Assembly: GCA_913063055.1 (NCBI GenBank) | Contig: CAJXZK010000020.1 | Location: 1 to 37,829, forward strand | DNA length: 37,829 bases | Reading direction: 5' to 3' | DNA from: an uncultured bacterium | Lineage (GTDB): Bacteria > Cyanobacteriota > Vampirovibrionia > Obscuribacterales > Obscuribacteraceae | In this document: in pieces, positions 8,339 through 17,116 of the stretch | How positions within the stretch are numbered: position 1 is the first letter of the stretch | How the letters are laid out: every line of letters begins with the position of its first letter | The notes under the pieces: generated by a model | The model's database searches: none | What the model was told of the DNA's origin: nothing | What the model saw: only the letters and a program-made list of their open reading frames with translations | Made by a program: the position numbers and the translations under genes

Positions 8339-9043
8339 ATGGATCAAGATTGGGATAGATACAGAATTTTAGGCGAGCAAGCTGAGGCTTCCTCCAATTA
8401 TCCCTACGCGGAAGCAATGTGGGCGATGACGGTTTTGATTGCGCAGCATTTCGGCGACAAAGATCCGCGCACTCCATACAGCCTAGACTCTCTCAGTCGC
8501 TCGCTTATGAGACAGCAGAAGTTTACTTTAGCCGAGCATTTTCTCAGCAAGGCTTGGACGATTAAGACCCAGGTAATTGGTGCCAGCGCCCTCGAAATTG
8601 CTACTACCATGAACCTTGTAGCAGAGCTCTACTACCGTCAGGGCAAATACCCGGATGCCATACAAATGTGCAAGAAAGTACATGGAATCTACGGCAGCGC
8701 TTACGGTCCAAATCATCCCAAAACCCATGAAATTGCTGGCAACATAGCCATGTTAGAAAGAATGGCCAATCCCGCCCCAGCTACTCAGGCGGTCCCAGCC
8801 TCTCCCGTAGCGAGCACTGTCAGTCAACCTGCTGTTCAGACACAGGGTCAGACACAAGGGCCAGTTCAAGTCGCTGCCCCAGCTGCCACTCCCGCAGCCG
8901 TCAATCCAGCCCCTTCAACTAATAAGAAGCGCTCAGGTATGCCCCGTTGCGAAGTTTGCGGCTCAGTTATGGAAGCCGACTGGTGTTTCCGTTGCACTGG
9001 CAATAGCGTCAAAGCAGTAAATCCTGGCCAACAGCTTACCTAA
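8339..9043 (+). CDS. TPR protein with C-terminal zinc ribbon
   Basis: The 234-aa product has a kinesin-light-chain style TPR region in residues about 8-145: repeated helix pairs with A-E-A-M-W, A-E-H-F-L-S-K-A and Y-P-D-A-I-Q-M-C-K-K-V at the expected 42-residue period, including a typical GPNHPKTHEIAGNIAML turn. Residues 144-200 are a low-complexity Pro/Ala/Gln/Val linker. The C-terminus carries two CxxC knuckles (C204, C207, C216, C219) eight residues apart, a likely small zinc ribbon. No signal peptide or membrane helix is present. It probably acts as a cytoplasmic scaffold or adaptor, but no partner can be named. The gene stands alone with a T-rich hairpin just downstream. Confidence 0.87.
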   Translation: MDQDWDRYRILGEQAEASSNYPYAEAMWAMTVLIAQHFGDKDPRTPYSLDSLSRSLMRQQKFTLAEHFLSKAWTIKTQVIGASALEIATTMNLVAELYYRQGKYPDAIQMCKKVHGIYGSAYGPNHPKTHEIAGNIAMLERMANPAPATQAVPASPVASTVSQPAVQTQGQTQGPVQVAAPAATPAAVNPAPSTNKKRSGMPRCEVCGSVMEADWCFRCTGNSVKAVNPGQQLT

Positions 9044-9419
9044 TAAGTGTTACAAAGTATTTTTTTTGCTTTGTATCAGTTTTCAACAGGCAAGCGCGGT
9101 CAGTCCACTTGAAAATTTGTCAGCCAAAATGATCTGTCTTAAATTGCAAAAGCCAAAAGCTGTAATCTGTGTGTCATCATTGACTATTCAGTAAAAGAAG
9201 AGACTGCATTGATACTCTATATGGTGCCAAACACAGGAGTTTTTTGGCGCTTAGATTTATCAGCTTAATAGCTACTAAAAAGAAATTGGACCCTCGGGTA
9301 AACAATTCGTCGCTAATGCAAGTTAGTAAATGTATATTAGTAGGAAGAATAGCCCACAGCACAAATAACTAATCGGTTTGTAAAACTCTTCAAAATAACT
9401 GGGAGAGAGGAATTTATAG
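9044..9419. other. 376-base intergenic region
   Basis: This AT-rich gap holds no gene that I can support on either strand. It contains a T-rich hairpin at its left end (9051-9075), a second hairpin (9224-9250) whose 11-base loop contains AGGAG, and the ribosome-binding site of the next gene at its right end (GGGAGAGAGG, 9401-9410). No tRNA or known small RNA was recognised. Confidence 0.5.
9051..9075 (+). terminator. Possible terminator hairpin after the TPR/zinc-ribbon gene
   Basis: TACAAAG and CTTTGTA (7 bp) flank an 11-base T-rich loop, 8 bases after the stop codon. The stem is AT-rich and the T run is in the loop and not after the stem, so termination is uncertain. Confidence 0.35.
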
Positions 9420-10607
9420 ATGCCTTTACGCAGAATCAAAATTGAAACTTTGACAGAAGCTCCTGATATTCGACAGCGAACGCCGCTTTCTGAGGAATTT
9501 CCTGAGATAGCGGCGATGTGGCATAAAACAAAAAATCGCAGCTTCAAACCCAGCCAATTTTCGGTTGGTTCCAATATTGAAGTTTGGTTCAAGTGTCCAG
9601 AAGGCCCAGAACACGTCTTCCAAAAAGCAATTTCATCAATGGTGCTGGCAAGACGCAAAGGCGCAAAAGGTTGTCCTGCATGCAAGGGCGATCTTGTAAC
9701 CAAAGACAACAGTCTGGCCAAACGTTTTCCAAAACTGGCCAAAGAATTCATGGAAAAGAAAAACGGTCTAGCACTCTCTAAAGTCAGCTATGGCTCAAGT
9801 CGCAGAGTGTGGTGGCACTGTTCCAAATGTGATCATGAGTGGCAGACTGCCATTTCTAATCGCACCCAACTGGGCTCCTCATGCCCGAATTGTCGCAAAG
9901 CACCGCTACTCAATCTGAAGCATATAAACAGATACCTACGCTTCTTTGATAAAAAGGCCAATAAAGGCATCGATCCAGAAAAATTACCTTCGCGCAAACC
10001 AATTTGGTGGAAATGTAACCGCGGACCAGATCACGTATGGAGACAGGCCTTCAAAGAAAAAGTCGGTGAGTTTTGTCCATTTTGTCGAGGCTCGCGTCCA
10101 TCAATCACCAATAACCTGACATTGATGCCTGCATTGGTGAAAGAGTTTCATCCCACCAAGAACAACAAGATGAAGCCTAAAGATATCTCCATTCGCAGTT
10201 TTAGAACAGTCTGGTGGAAGTGTCCCAAGGCCCCCGATCACGAGTGGGAAGGCAGAATCTACGAGCGCACCTACGAAGGTGCAGGGTGTCCTTTCTGTCG
10301 CAACCATCGCCTCTCTGTCTCAAACAGTTTGGCTAAACTGGCTCCAGATGTAGCTAAAGAGTGGCATCCCACTAAAAATGGCAAATTAACACCCAAAGAT
10401 GTAGTTGCCTTCACAACTAAACCAGCCTGGTTTATATGCCCTGCTGGTCACGAGTACGAAAGACAAGTGCACCTGCGTATTCGCTTTGGCCTGACCTGCC
10501 CAGAGTGCAAAAAAGCTGGCATTAAGAGAGCAAAAACAAAAACACTGAAAACGCCAGAAACAGCGCAGCACAAGTATAGAAAGAGCACTAAGTCCAAAAG
10601 AAAATAG
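9420..10607 (+). CDS. Protein of five treble-clef/zinc-ribbon repeats
   Basis: The 395-aa protein is made of five imperfect repeats of about 65-75 residues. Each begins with a helix (forms such as LAKLAPDVAKEWHPTKN), then a K-x-x-D/S segment, then W-W/F-x-C with a nearby histidine (for example CPKAPDH or CSKCDHEW), and ends with a CPxC knuckle (CPACKG, CPNCRK, CPFCRG, CPFCRN, CPECKK). This matches the probable treble-clef zinc-ribbon domain often annotated as DUF4379/PF14311. The C-terminus is strongly basic (Lys/Arg/Thr-rich), which suits nucleic-acid binding; that is inference. A strong ribosome-binding site (GGGAGAGAGG) precedes the ATG by 9 bases. No nuclease domain is fused to it, as sometimes occurs in this family. 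The third repeat is the most divergent. Confidence 0.88.
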   Translation: MPLRRIKIETLTEAPDIRQRTPLSEEFPEIAAMWHKTKNRSFKPSQFSVGSNIEVWFKCPEGPEHVFQKAISSMVLARRKGAKGCPACKGDLVTKDNSLAKRFPKLAKEFMEKKNGLALSKVSYGSSRRVWWHCSKCDHEWQTAISNRTQLGSSCPNCRKAPLLNLKHINRYLRFFDKKANKGIDPEKLPSRKPIWWKCNRGPDHVWRQAFKEKVGEFCPFCRGSRPSITNNLTLMPALVKEFHPTKNNKMKPKDISIRSFRTVWWKCPKAPDHEWEGRIYERTYEGAGCPFCRNHRLSVSNSLAKLAPDVAKEWHPTKNGKLTPKDVVAFTTKPAWFICPAGHEYERQVHLRIRFGLTCPECKKAGIKRAKTKTLKTPETAQHKYRKSTKSKRK

Positions 10608-10670
10608 CTGTCACGAGTAATTCGCGCTAGCAATAATTAAATGCATGGCCCGAAACGGCCCAGGAGCCTG

Positions 10671-10679
10671 TGGTATACT
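10671..10679 (+). promoter_or_regulatory. Extended -10 promoter for prfC
   Basis: TGGTATACT fits the extended -10 form (TG, one base, then TATACT). Transcription would begin near 10686 and leave a leader of about 29 bases. No clear -35 box is present, which is usual for extended -10 promoters. Confidence 0.45.
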
Positions 10680-10714
10680 CCTGCATCGGTGCATGACAAC
10701 ATATTGGAACGCGG

Positions 10715-12373
10715 ATGAACGGAAACAGTTTTCAGCTCAAAGAGCCAGCTCTCAGCGACATCAAAGCTGAGCTACAGGAGCAATCAGACCGCCGGCGAAC
10801 GTTTGCGATTATTTCGCACCCTGACGCCGGTAAGACCACTTTGACTGAAAAGTTATTGCTTTTTGGAGGCGCCATTGAAGAAGCTGGTGCTGTTAAGTCG
10901 CGCCGTGAGCAGAGAAGCGCCACATCTGACTGGATGGAGTTAGAAAAGCAACGGGGCATTTCAATCACTTCAACCGTTTTGCAATTTGAATACAAAAAAT
11001 GCTGTCTTAACCTACTCGATACACCAGGCCACCAAGACTTCAGCGAAGACACCTACAGAACTCTAGCAGCCGCCGATAACGCCGTAATGCTAATCGACTC
11101 TGCCAAAGGTCTTGAGCCGCAAACAAGAAAACTTTTTGAAGTTTGTCGATTGCGTAGACTGCCACTGTTTACCTTTATAAACAAGCTAGACAGGCCAAGT
11201 CGAGAGCCTCTTGAACTGATCGACGAAATCGAAAAAGAGTTCAACCTCGCCACTTATCCAGTCAATTGGCCAATTGGTACAGGCGATCAATTTAAAGGAG
11301 TTGTCGACAGACAATCCCAAACAGTCTACTTATTTGAACGCACAGTTGGCGGCCGTACCCGCGGTGAAGTAGCTACCTATAAACTTGACGATCCAAAACT
11401 CAAAGAGCTAATTCCCAAAGCACTTTATGCTCAGCTCAATGAAGAACTAGAAATTCTAGACGCTGCAGCGGCTCCACTAGACCTAGAAAAAATACACAGC
11501 GGCGAACTGACCCCTGTTTATTTTGGCAGCGCTATGAATAACTTCGGTATTGAACTGTTCCTCAAGTCGTTTATTCAGTTGGCTCTTCAACCAGGTTCCT
11601 TCCCTTCTAGCGAAGGTGATATTGCCCCGACATTCACTGACTTCACTGGCTTTGTCTTCAAACTACAGGCCAATATGGATCCGCGTCACCGCGACCGCAT
11701 TGCTTTTGTCAGGGTTTGCTCCGGCATGTTCGAAAAAGACATGAGCGTGATCAATAGTCGCACCCAAAAAAGTATTCAGTTAAGCCAACCAAAGAAACTC
11801 TTTGCCAAAGAGCGACAATCAATCGAAAAAGCCTATCCAGGAGATATTGTTGGCTTCAGCAACCCTGGAGCTTTTGCTATTGGTGACACTATCAGCAGTG
11901 GCAAGCGTCTGTCTTATCCAGGCATTCCAACCTTTGCTCCTGAACTATTCGCCTTCCTTGAGAATAAAGAACCCAGCAAATATAAGCAATTCCACAAAGG
12001 CATCATTGCTCTGCAAGACGAAGGTGCAATCCAAATCTTGTGGATGACCGAAAGAGATACACGCTATCCTCTCTTAGCTGCTGTTGGTGCCTTACAATTT
12101 GAGGTTGTACAGTTCAGACTACAAGCTGAGTACGGCGCTAATACTACTTTGCGCAACGTAGACATCCACAAAGCCCTCTGGGTTGTGGGCGCCTGGGATA
12201 CACTAAAAACCGCTCCTAATCTGACAAGTTGCACAGTAGCTACCGATAAATTCGAAGACCCTGTTCTATTGTTCAAGAATAAATGGGATCTTAGTAAGTT
12301 CAAAGAACTCTACCCAGATATTCACTTGAGCAAAGTAGACCCACGCACTGGTCCAGTTTCAGAAGCCTACTAA
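10715..12373 (+). CDS. prfC: Peptide chain release factor 3
   Basis: RF3 is the translational GTPase that removes RF1 or RF2 from the ribosome after peptide release. All nucleotide-binding motifs are present: G1 SHPDAGKTT (34-42), switch I block with RGISITS, G3 DTPGH (102-106) and G4 NKLD (156-159). The stretch [24 protein letters not shown] (split by switch I) is typical of RF3 and separates it from EF-G. At 552 aa it is slightly longer than the usual 525-530 because of an N-terminal extension of about 20 residues. C-terminal domains are complete ([19 protein letters not shown]). The protein is cytoplasmic. It has its own probable promoter and is followed 39 bases later by a membrane protein gene. 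Confidence 0.97.
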   Translation: MNGNSFQLKEPALSDIKAELQEQSDRRRTFAIISHPDAGKTTLTEKLLLFGGAIEEAGAVKSRREQRSATSDWMELEKQRGISITSTVLQFEYKKCCLNLLDTPGHQDFSEDTYRTLAAADNAVMLIDSAKGLEPQTRKLFEVCRLRRLPLFTFINKLDRPSREPLELIDEIEKEFNLATYPVNWPIGTGDQFKGVVDRQSQTVYLFERTVGGRTRGEVATYKLDDPKLKELIPKALYAQLNEELEILDAAAAPLDLEKIHSGELTPVYFGSAMNNFGIELFLKSFIQLALQPGSFPSSEGDIAPTFTDFTGFVFKLQANMDPRHRDRIAFVRVCSGMFEKDMSVINSRTQKSIQLSQPKKLFAKERQSIEKAYPGDIVGFSNPGAFAIGDTISSGKRLSYPGIPTFAPELFAFLENKEPSKYKQFHKGIIALQDEGAIQILWMTERDTRYPLLAAVGALQFEVVQFRLQAEYGANTTLRNVDIHKALWVVGAWDTLKTAPNLTSCTVATDKFEDPVLLFKNKWDLSKFKELYPDIHLSKVDPRTGPVSEAY

Positions 12374-12412
12374 AAGCTGACACAAGGTAAAAATCAATCC
12401 AAGGATAAAGCT

Positions 12413-14095
12413 TTGTGCAGCAGCAATACTGAAGATTTGGACAGCAGCAAAAAGGGCAAGAATAGTTTCTTTCTCTGGCTCGGCCTCGCTTGTCTAATGC
12501 CTCTTGCCTGCCTCTTTCTGGAAATTTGGAATTATCCACGCCTCATGTCTGCCGGCTTAGCCATGCGCGTAGTGGCAGCTAGCCTGCTTATCCAAGGCGA
12601 GCAGCCATACTACGACTTCTGGGATTGGTCACAGCCAATAGTCTATGAATTATTGAAATATCCCTACATGCTATGCACGACCTTGCAGACTATGCAGGTG
12701 CCACTAACCCATGCCACTTTCATTCCGCTGTTTATATTTTGCCTGGTAGTTGGCTCAACTTTACTGACTGCTGCTATCTGTGCCGAAGCACTCAAGACTG
12801 CAAAAGAAACAGAAGCCCAGAATTTTGTCAGTTCGTGCCTTGTGGGCCTGACTGTAACCGCACTAATTAGCCGTTTCGATTTTGGCGACTTGCAGTATTT
12901 GTTGCTCCTCACCATCGTGCCCTGGCTAGCCCTACGGTGGTTTGCCCACAGAGAAGTCAAAGTTCATACAGTGCTTGCCTGTGCTACCGGTGTCATAGCC
13001 GCAATTGGTGCTTGCCTCGATCTGCCCTATCTGGCAGTCTTTATCATTTTAGAACTAATTTTGACTTTGCAATCTGGTCGCTGGCGCTGCCTCTTAGCGA
13101 AAGAATGGCTAGCTTTCATCCTCACTATTGTCACTAATCTTCTATTCTTAAGTCAGCTACCAGAGCCGGTTTTTACTGCTTTTTGGAAGTGGACAATGCC
13201 TCTCAAGTGTCTCAACTATTCTGTTTTTGACTATATGATTTATGCACCTCAGGCCTGTCCCAATCGAGCAGATGTAATCTATGGCATGGTAGCTGCCGGC
13301 ATCATTTCATTCCTGCTCGGCAAAAAATACAGTATCTATATCTCCTTACCCAGTCTGATGTTCGCTGGCTTTGCCCTATACCTGCTCGAAGGTCAAGGCT
13401 CGTCGAAAGACCTGGTTTTGACTATGTTTGCCATCACAACAATTTTTACTAGCGCACTACTGCTGGCTTGGCAAAGACTAGAAGCCAAGCTAAAACAAAC
13501 ACAGTCAACTAGAACACTAAAGTTGCCATATCAGGCAACAATCTTTGTCGGGGTTCTAATAGCTACACTTGCAATTTGGCAATCGCTTGAGCGAGATCGA
13601 AACCAACTGCAGAATTGCATAAGTGTCAGTTGCAGCTCGGGAAAGGAACAGTTAGAGACCTTGCTTGAGCAAACAAGCAAAGTTGGTGATGCTGTCTCCG
13701 TAATCAGTCATGACATTGAACCAGCCTATCCGCTTCTCTTTATCTCAGGCCGAAAACCTGGTGGGTACTTACTTTGGGCCAGGCCACTATGGCTATTTTC
13801 TGTACTCAAAGCCAATTCAAACCTGACTGGACCAATGAAAGAATTTTACGACCATACCTATGCCAATATTCGCGCTGAATTAGAACAAAAGAGCACGAAG
13901 CTACTAATACTCTCAAATCCAGACCCTTTTGATGACTTAAATCGCGAACAGTTTGCAATCACAACCGAGCTAAATTTTCACGATCTCAAGAAAAACGGCT
14001 ACTACTTAAGCTATAAAAACCACCAACCACGAGAGTATAGCGGCTACAACTTTCCCTTCAGATTCTTACTGAGAAATAGAGAAAAAGGCATATGA
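12413..14095 (+). CDS. Multi-spanning membrane protein, probable GT-C-type glycosyltransferase
   Basis: The 560-aa protein has about ten hydrophobic helices starting with one at residues about 20-40. After the first helix comes YYDFWDWSQPIVYELLKYP, which resembles the D-x-x-x-W-x-x-P first-loop motif of GT-C glycosyltransferases (PMT/ArnT-like), enzymes that move a sugar from a polyprenyl phosphate carrier on the outer face of the membrane. The last 130 residues form a soluble region. The start is TTG at 12413, with AAGG at 12401-12404 eight bases before it. Its stop overlaps the ATG of the next gene by four bases, and that gene has the same architecture, so the two are co-translated and may work as a pair. 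The donor and acceptor are unknown. Confidence 0.75.
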   Translation: MCSSNTEDLDSSKKGKNSFFLWLGLACLMPLACLFLEIWNYPRLMSAGLAMRVVAASLLIQGEQPYYDFWDWSQPIVYELLKYPYMLCTTLQTMQVPLTHATFIPLFIFCLVVGSTLLTAAICAEALKTAKETEAQNFVSSCLVGLTVTALISRFDFGDLQYLLLLTIVPWLALRWFAHREVKVHTVLACATGVIAAIGACLDLPYLAVFIILELILTLQSGRWRCLLAKEWLAFILTIVTNLLFLSQLPEPVFTAFWKWTMPLKCLNYSVFDYMIYAPQACPNRADVIYGMVAAGIISFLLGKKYSIYISLPSLMFAGFALYLLEGQGSSKDLVLTMFAITTIFTSALLLAWQRLEAKLKQTQSTRTLKLPYQATIFVGVLIATLAIWQSLERDRNQLQNCISVSCSSGKEQLETLLEQTSKVGDAVSVISHDIEPAYPLLFISGRKPGGYLLWARPLWLFSVLKANSNLTGPMKEFYDHTYANIRAELEQKSTKLLILSNPDPFDDLNREQFAITTELNFHDLKKNGYYLSYKNHQPREYSGYNFPFRFLLRNREKGI

Positions 14096-15960
14096 GCTGG
14101 CCTAAAGCAATTACAGCCAAACTATTCAACAGCAATACCACGCTCGTTTATCTGGCCTTTGCCATCATGATTATCGGCAAAATTATTTTTTGGTACGGCC
14201 ATCCACTTCTAACTTATCCCGATCAAGCAGCCTACCTACAGATGGCTGAACTAATAGCAAACGGAAAACTACCATACATCGACTTTTTCGAATGGAATCC
14301 GCCGCTGATCATGTATCTCAATTTGATACCTCTGATGCTTTCGAAAATGTTGCATGTGCCGGTAATAGCAGTTTTTAACTATTCAGTGATTGCTCTCTGC
14401 GCCTTTAGCGCCTTCACCAGTTTGCTGTTTGCCTCTCGCTACATGAGCAAGCAACAATTGACAGTATTTTTGCCGCTTTTGTTTGCAGCTACATATTTCA
14501 ATTTAAACCAGACAACCAACATTGGTGAGCGCGAACATCTATTTATAGTTGCTTACTTGCCATTCTTCATTTTGCGGGGACTGGCCTGGCAAGGTGAGAA
14601 AATATCAAAATTTGATGCCATACTCAGCGCCATTGTAGCTGCAGTAGGAATGGCTCTCAAGCCACAATTTGCAGCCTCTGCAGCTCTGGTCGAACTATGC
14701 TTTTACTGTCAATTTAGAACGCTCAAAGTGTTCGCTAGACCAGAAATTTATACGGTCCTCGCTGTCTTTGCTCTCTACATATTTGGTCTTATGTTGCTGC
14801 CAGCATCAGTATGGGATGTCTATCTACATCAAGTTGTACCGCTCTACGTCAGTGGTCTGAGCTACTCTAGTCGAGCGCTTATCTACATGCTGCGTCTTGA
14901 TCCTAATTTTTATTTGCCCTTTGTCCACCTATTAGTGACGCTCCCCTTTGCTCTCGTCTTCTCTCGCTACAATCAATGGATTGCCCCCTTAGGCATTTTT
15001 GCTCTTAGCTTTGTATTTCACTATATCTATGGAGATCAGGCCTGGCCCTATAGATATATTCCTATGACTGGAAGCCTCTTTATGCTAGACGGGCTGCTAG
15101 TTGGCATGCTAGTAGATAAGATTTTTTCACGACCTAATTTCTCAAAATTAGCCAACTTGACCCTTGGTTTCACAATAATTGCTGCAGCTTCTTATGCTAC
15201 CTATAGCGAGCTAACTAACGAAAGCGCCAACCGCGCCATCAGCACTCAAGCCTTTAATATGACCAATATCGGCTACCAGGGCGAATGTCTGGCTTCCGAT
15301 TTTGATCCGTTAGTATTCTCGATTTTAAACCAAACCAAAATTGATGATAGTGTCATTTTCATAGGCAATGGCATAGATCCAGGATTTCCAGCAATATTGC
15401 AGAGTGGTAGAAAACTTGGTACTCGATATTTATTTTGCACTTTGCCTTACATAGATCACTGCGCCTCACAGAGCAAAGACCAACACTGGGAAGAAATGGC
15501 TGAAAGTGTGGTGGCAAATTACGGTCAAGACATCATCAAAAATAAACCGGCTGTGATTTATATACAACAAAGACAAATGGAAGAACTGCTTAGTCGCTAC
15601 CATTTCTTTGACCGCTTCATGACTGCTTATGAATTAGCCGGAGAAACTGATTTATACAAAGTTTGGACCCACAGGGGCAAGCTGACTAATTCTTCATTAG
15701 CCACTAATCCCACCCAAATAGTCATTGAAATTTTGGCCAAACGAATAACAATTGAAGATGCTGCTTTAGAGACTGGATACGAACGCTCTAAAATAGAAAG
15801 ATGGCTCTATCTGGCCCGTCTGGCCTTAGAACATGCAGTCTCTAAGCATACTTCTGATCGACAATTAGAAATCGATGAAAACATCAACAAGCTAAACAAC
15901 ACTATCAATCAACTAAAAGCTGAAAACGAACAGCTAAAACTAGACTTGCAAAAGAAATAA
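14092..15960 (+). CDS. Multi-spanning membrane protein, GT-C-like, with C-terminal helix-turn-helix-like/coiled-coil tail
   Basis: The 622-aa product begins with a membrane helix (about 15-35), followed by a YIDFFEWNPPLIMYL first-loop motif that parallels the DFWDW motif of the preceding protein; around ten membrane segments follow. Residues about 395-525 form a soluble extracytoplasmic-type domain. Unlike its neighbour it ends in an extra tail (about 535-622): a Q-I-V-I-E-I-L-A-K-R-I-T-I-E-D-A-A segment looking like a small helical bundle or helix-turn-helix (TGYERSKIERWLYLARLALEHA), then a leucine/asparagine heptad coiled coil (NKLNNTINQLKAENEQLKLD). The ATG overlaps the upstream TGA (ATGA). 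It converges with the metallopeptidase gene with only six bases between them. Confidence 0.75.
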   Translation: MSWPKAITAKLFNSNTTLVYLAFAIMIIGKIIFWYGHPLLTYPDQAAYLQMAELIANGKLPYIDFFEWNPPLIMYLNLIPLMLSKMLHVPVIAVFNYSVIALCAFSAFTSLLFASRYMSKQQLTVFLPLLFAATYFNLNQTTNIGEREHLFIVAYLPFFILRGLAWQGEKISKFDAILSAIVAAVGMALKPQFAASAALVELCFYCQFRTLKVFARPEIYTVLAVFALYIFGLMLLPASVWDVYLHQVVPLYVSGLSYSSRALIYMLRLDPNFYLPFVHLLVTLPFALVFSRYNQWIAPLGIFALSFVFHYIYGDQAWPYRYIPMTGSLFMLDGLLVGMLVDKIFSRPNFSKLANLTLGFTIIAAASYATYSELTNESANRAISTQAFNMTNIGYQGECLASDFDPLVFSILNQTKIDDSVIFIGNGIDPGFPAILQSGRKLGTRYLFCTLPYIDHCASQSKDQHWEEMAESVVANYGQDIIKNKPAVIYIQQRQMEELLSRYHFFDRFMTAYELAGETDLYKVWTHRGKLTNSSLATNPTQIVIEILAKRITIEDAALETGYERSKIERWLYLARLALEHAVSKHTSDRQLEIDENINKLNNTINQLKAENEQLKLDLQKK

Positions 15961-15966
15961 AAGCCA

Positions 15967-17097
15967 CTAAAGACCGAGCTTTCCCTTTATGTACTTCATC
16001 GTATTGGGAAAATAAGTAATCATATCTTGGTAGTAACCACGCTCATTACCGAGCAATATAGAGGTTAGCTCAGCACAGGTCTCTCTTTGTCCCCGCACTG
16101 ATTTTTGCAGGTAATACTTGATTCTTGGCGCTACATCGTCGGGCACATGAGCAATGTCTAGATAGTAGTTATGTCTAAATTCATCGGTGCACGAATACCA
16201 CTGCAAGCAAGCGTCTACAGCATGGCCAGTTTCATGCAAAAAGGTTCCTTGTAGATCTGCTGCATCGCGCGCTCTTCGCACTTCGTTAGTGTTTTCATCG
16301 ACCGTTGCCTGACTTAAAACTACTGTCCTTCCTGTAAAAAGACCAGGACAACTTTTTGAAGTGCCACCTTCATAGCCAGCTACTTCCTGGTAGGCTCCAG
16401 CCGGAAATTTATCAATCATGGTCGGGGTAATTACAAAATCTATGTCACCTTTGAACAGAATTTCTTGCACAATCGGTGGAATCTTATCGAAACAAGCATC
16501 AACTGCGTTTATGGTTCTCTGACTGACAGGGTCATGTCCATAGACAGGTCTAACCAGCGAGACCCTTTTTCGCAATAATTTCATCCCTTCTTTACTGCTG
16601 GCAATATCAGCTGGCAAGGCTGCACTCTCAGCCGATTTAGAACTCGCTGGAGCAGTTTCTTTCCTGCCATTGGGGTTCAAACGCGCTAAATATTGCGCTG
16701 CCATAGAAGCCTGAGGAGTTCCTGCGAAATTGTCTTTCAATTTCTGATAGGTTTCTTCAGCCCGCTTCCTCTGACCCAGGGCAAAGTAAGAATGAGCCAT
16801 ATAAAGCCAGGCATTGGCCCCTGCTTTCTCTTTTGTGATTGATTCGTACATATAGGCAGCAGCTTCATTAAAGCGACCAGCCTGATAAGCCTGAACGCCC
16901 TGAGCGTAGATAGATGCCGGTGCAGAAACTGCCGGTTGGGCCTTCTGTGCGCTCTTGGGTGCGACTGGCGCTGCAATAGCTGGCAATACTAACGATTGAC
17001 CTGTGATCAGGGCAATAGAAAAACAAAGCAGCGCATCAAGTCCTAAGCCCATTTTGGGGCCGTGGCTGCAGGCAAAAAAAGGCTTTTCATTAATCAC
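15967..17097 (-). CDS. Secreted TPR-containing zinc metallopeptidase (HETGH, gluzincin-like)
   Basis: The 376-aa protein has a hydrophobic segment (about 18-42) ending IAAPVAP, a likely signal peptide, then two or three TPR-like helix pairs (about 62-142), a Ser/Ala linker and a C-terminal peptidase domain. HETGHAVD at 288-295 gives the zinc ligands H288 and H292 with catalytic E289; E343 in ETCAEL is a good third ligand. HExGHAVD resembles the lethal-factor-like (ATLF) metallopeptidases. The start is GTG at 17095-17097; an ATG 15 codons inside (17052) directly before the hydrophobic stretch is an equally reasonable start, and neither has a clear ribosome-binding site. It lies 19 bases after dnaN on the same strand, which places it in or next to the dnaA-dnaN operon. 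The substrate is unknown. Confidence 0.82.
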   Translation of the reverse strand: MINEKPFFACSHGPKMGLGLDALLCFSIALITGQSLVLPAIAAPVAPKSAQKAQPAVSAPASIYAQGVQAYQAGRFNEAAAYMYESITKEKAGANAWLYMAHSYFALGQRKRAEETYQKLKDNFAGTPQASMAAQYLARLNPNGRKETAPASSKSAESAALPADIASSKEGMKLLRKRVSLVRPVYGHDPVSQRTINAVDACFDKIPPIVQEILFKGDIDFVITPTMIDKFPAGAYQEVAGYEGGTSKSCPGLFTGRTVVLSQATVDENTNEVRRARDAADLQGTFLHETGHAVDACLQWYSCTDEFRHNYYLDIAHVPDDVAPRIKYYLQKSVRGQRETCAELTSILLGNERGYYQDMITYFPNTMKYIKGKLGL

Positions 17098-17116
17098 AAT
17101 ACTATTGTGACTAAGT

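Noticed and set aside
9323-9751. Open frame of 142 codons on the minus strand
   Set aside because: It mostly lies opposite the zinc-ribbon gene, which has clear repeats and a strong ribosome-binding site; the frame has no recognisable domain.
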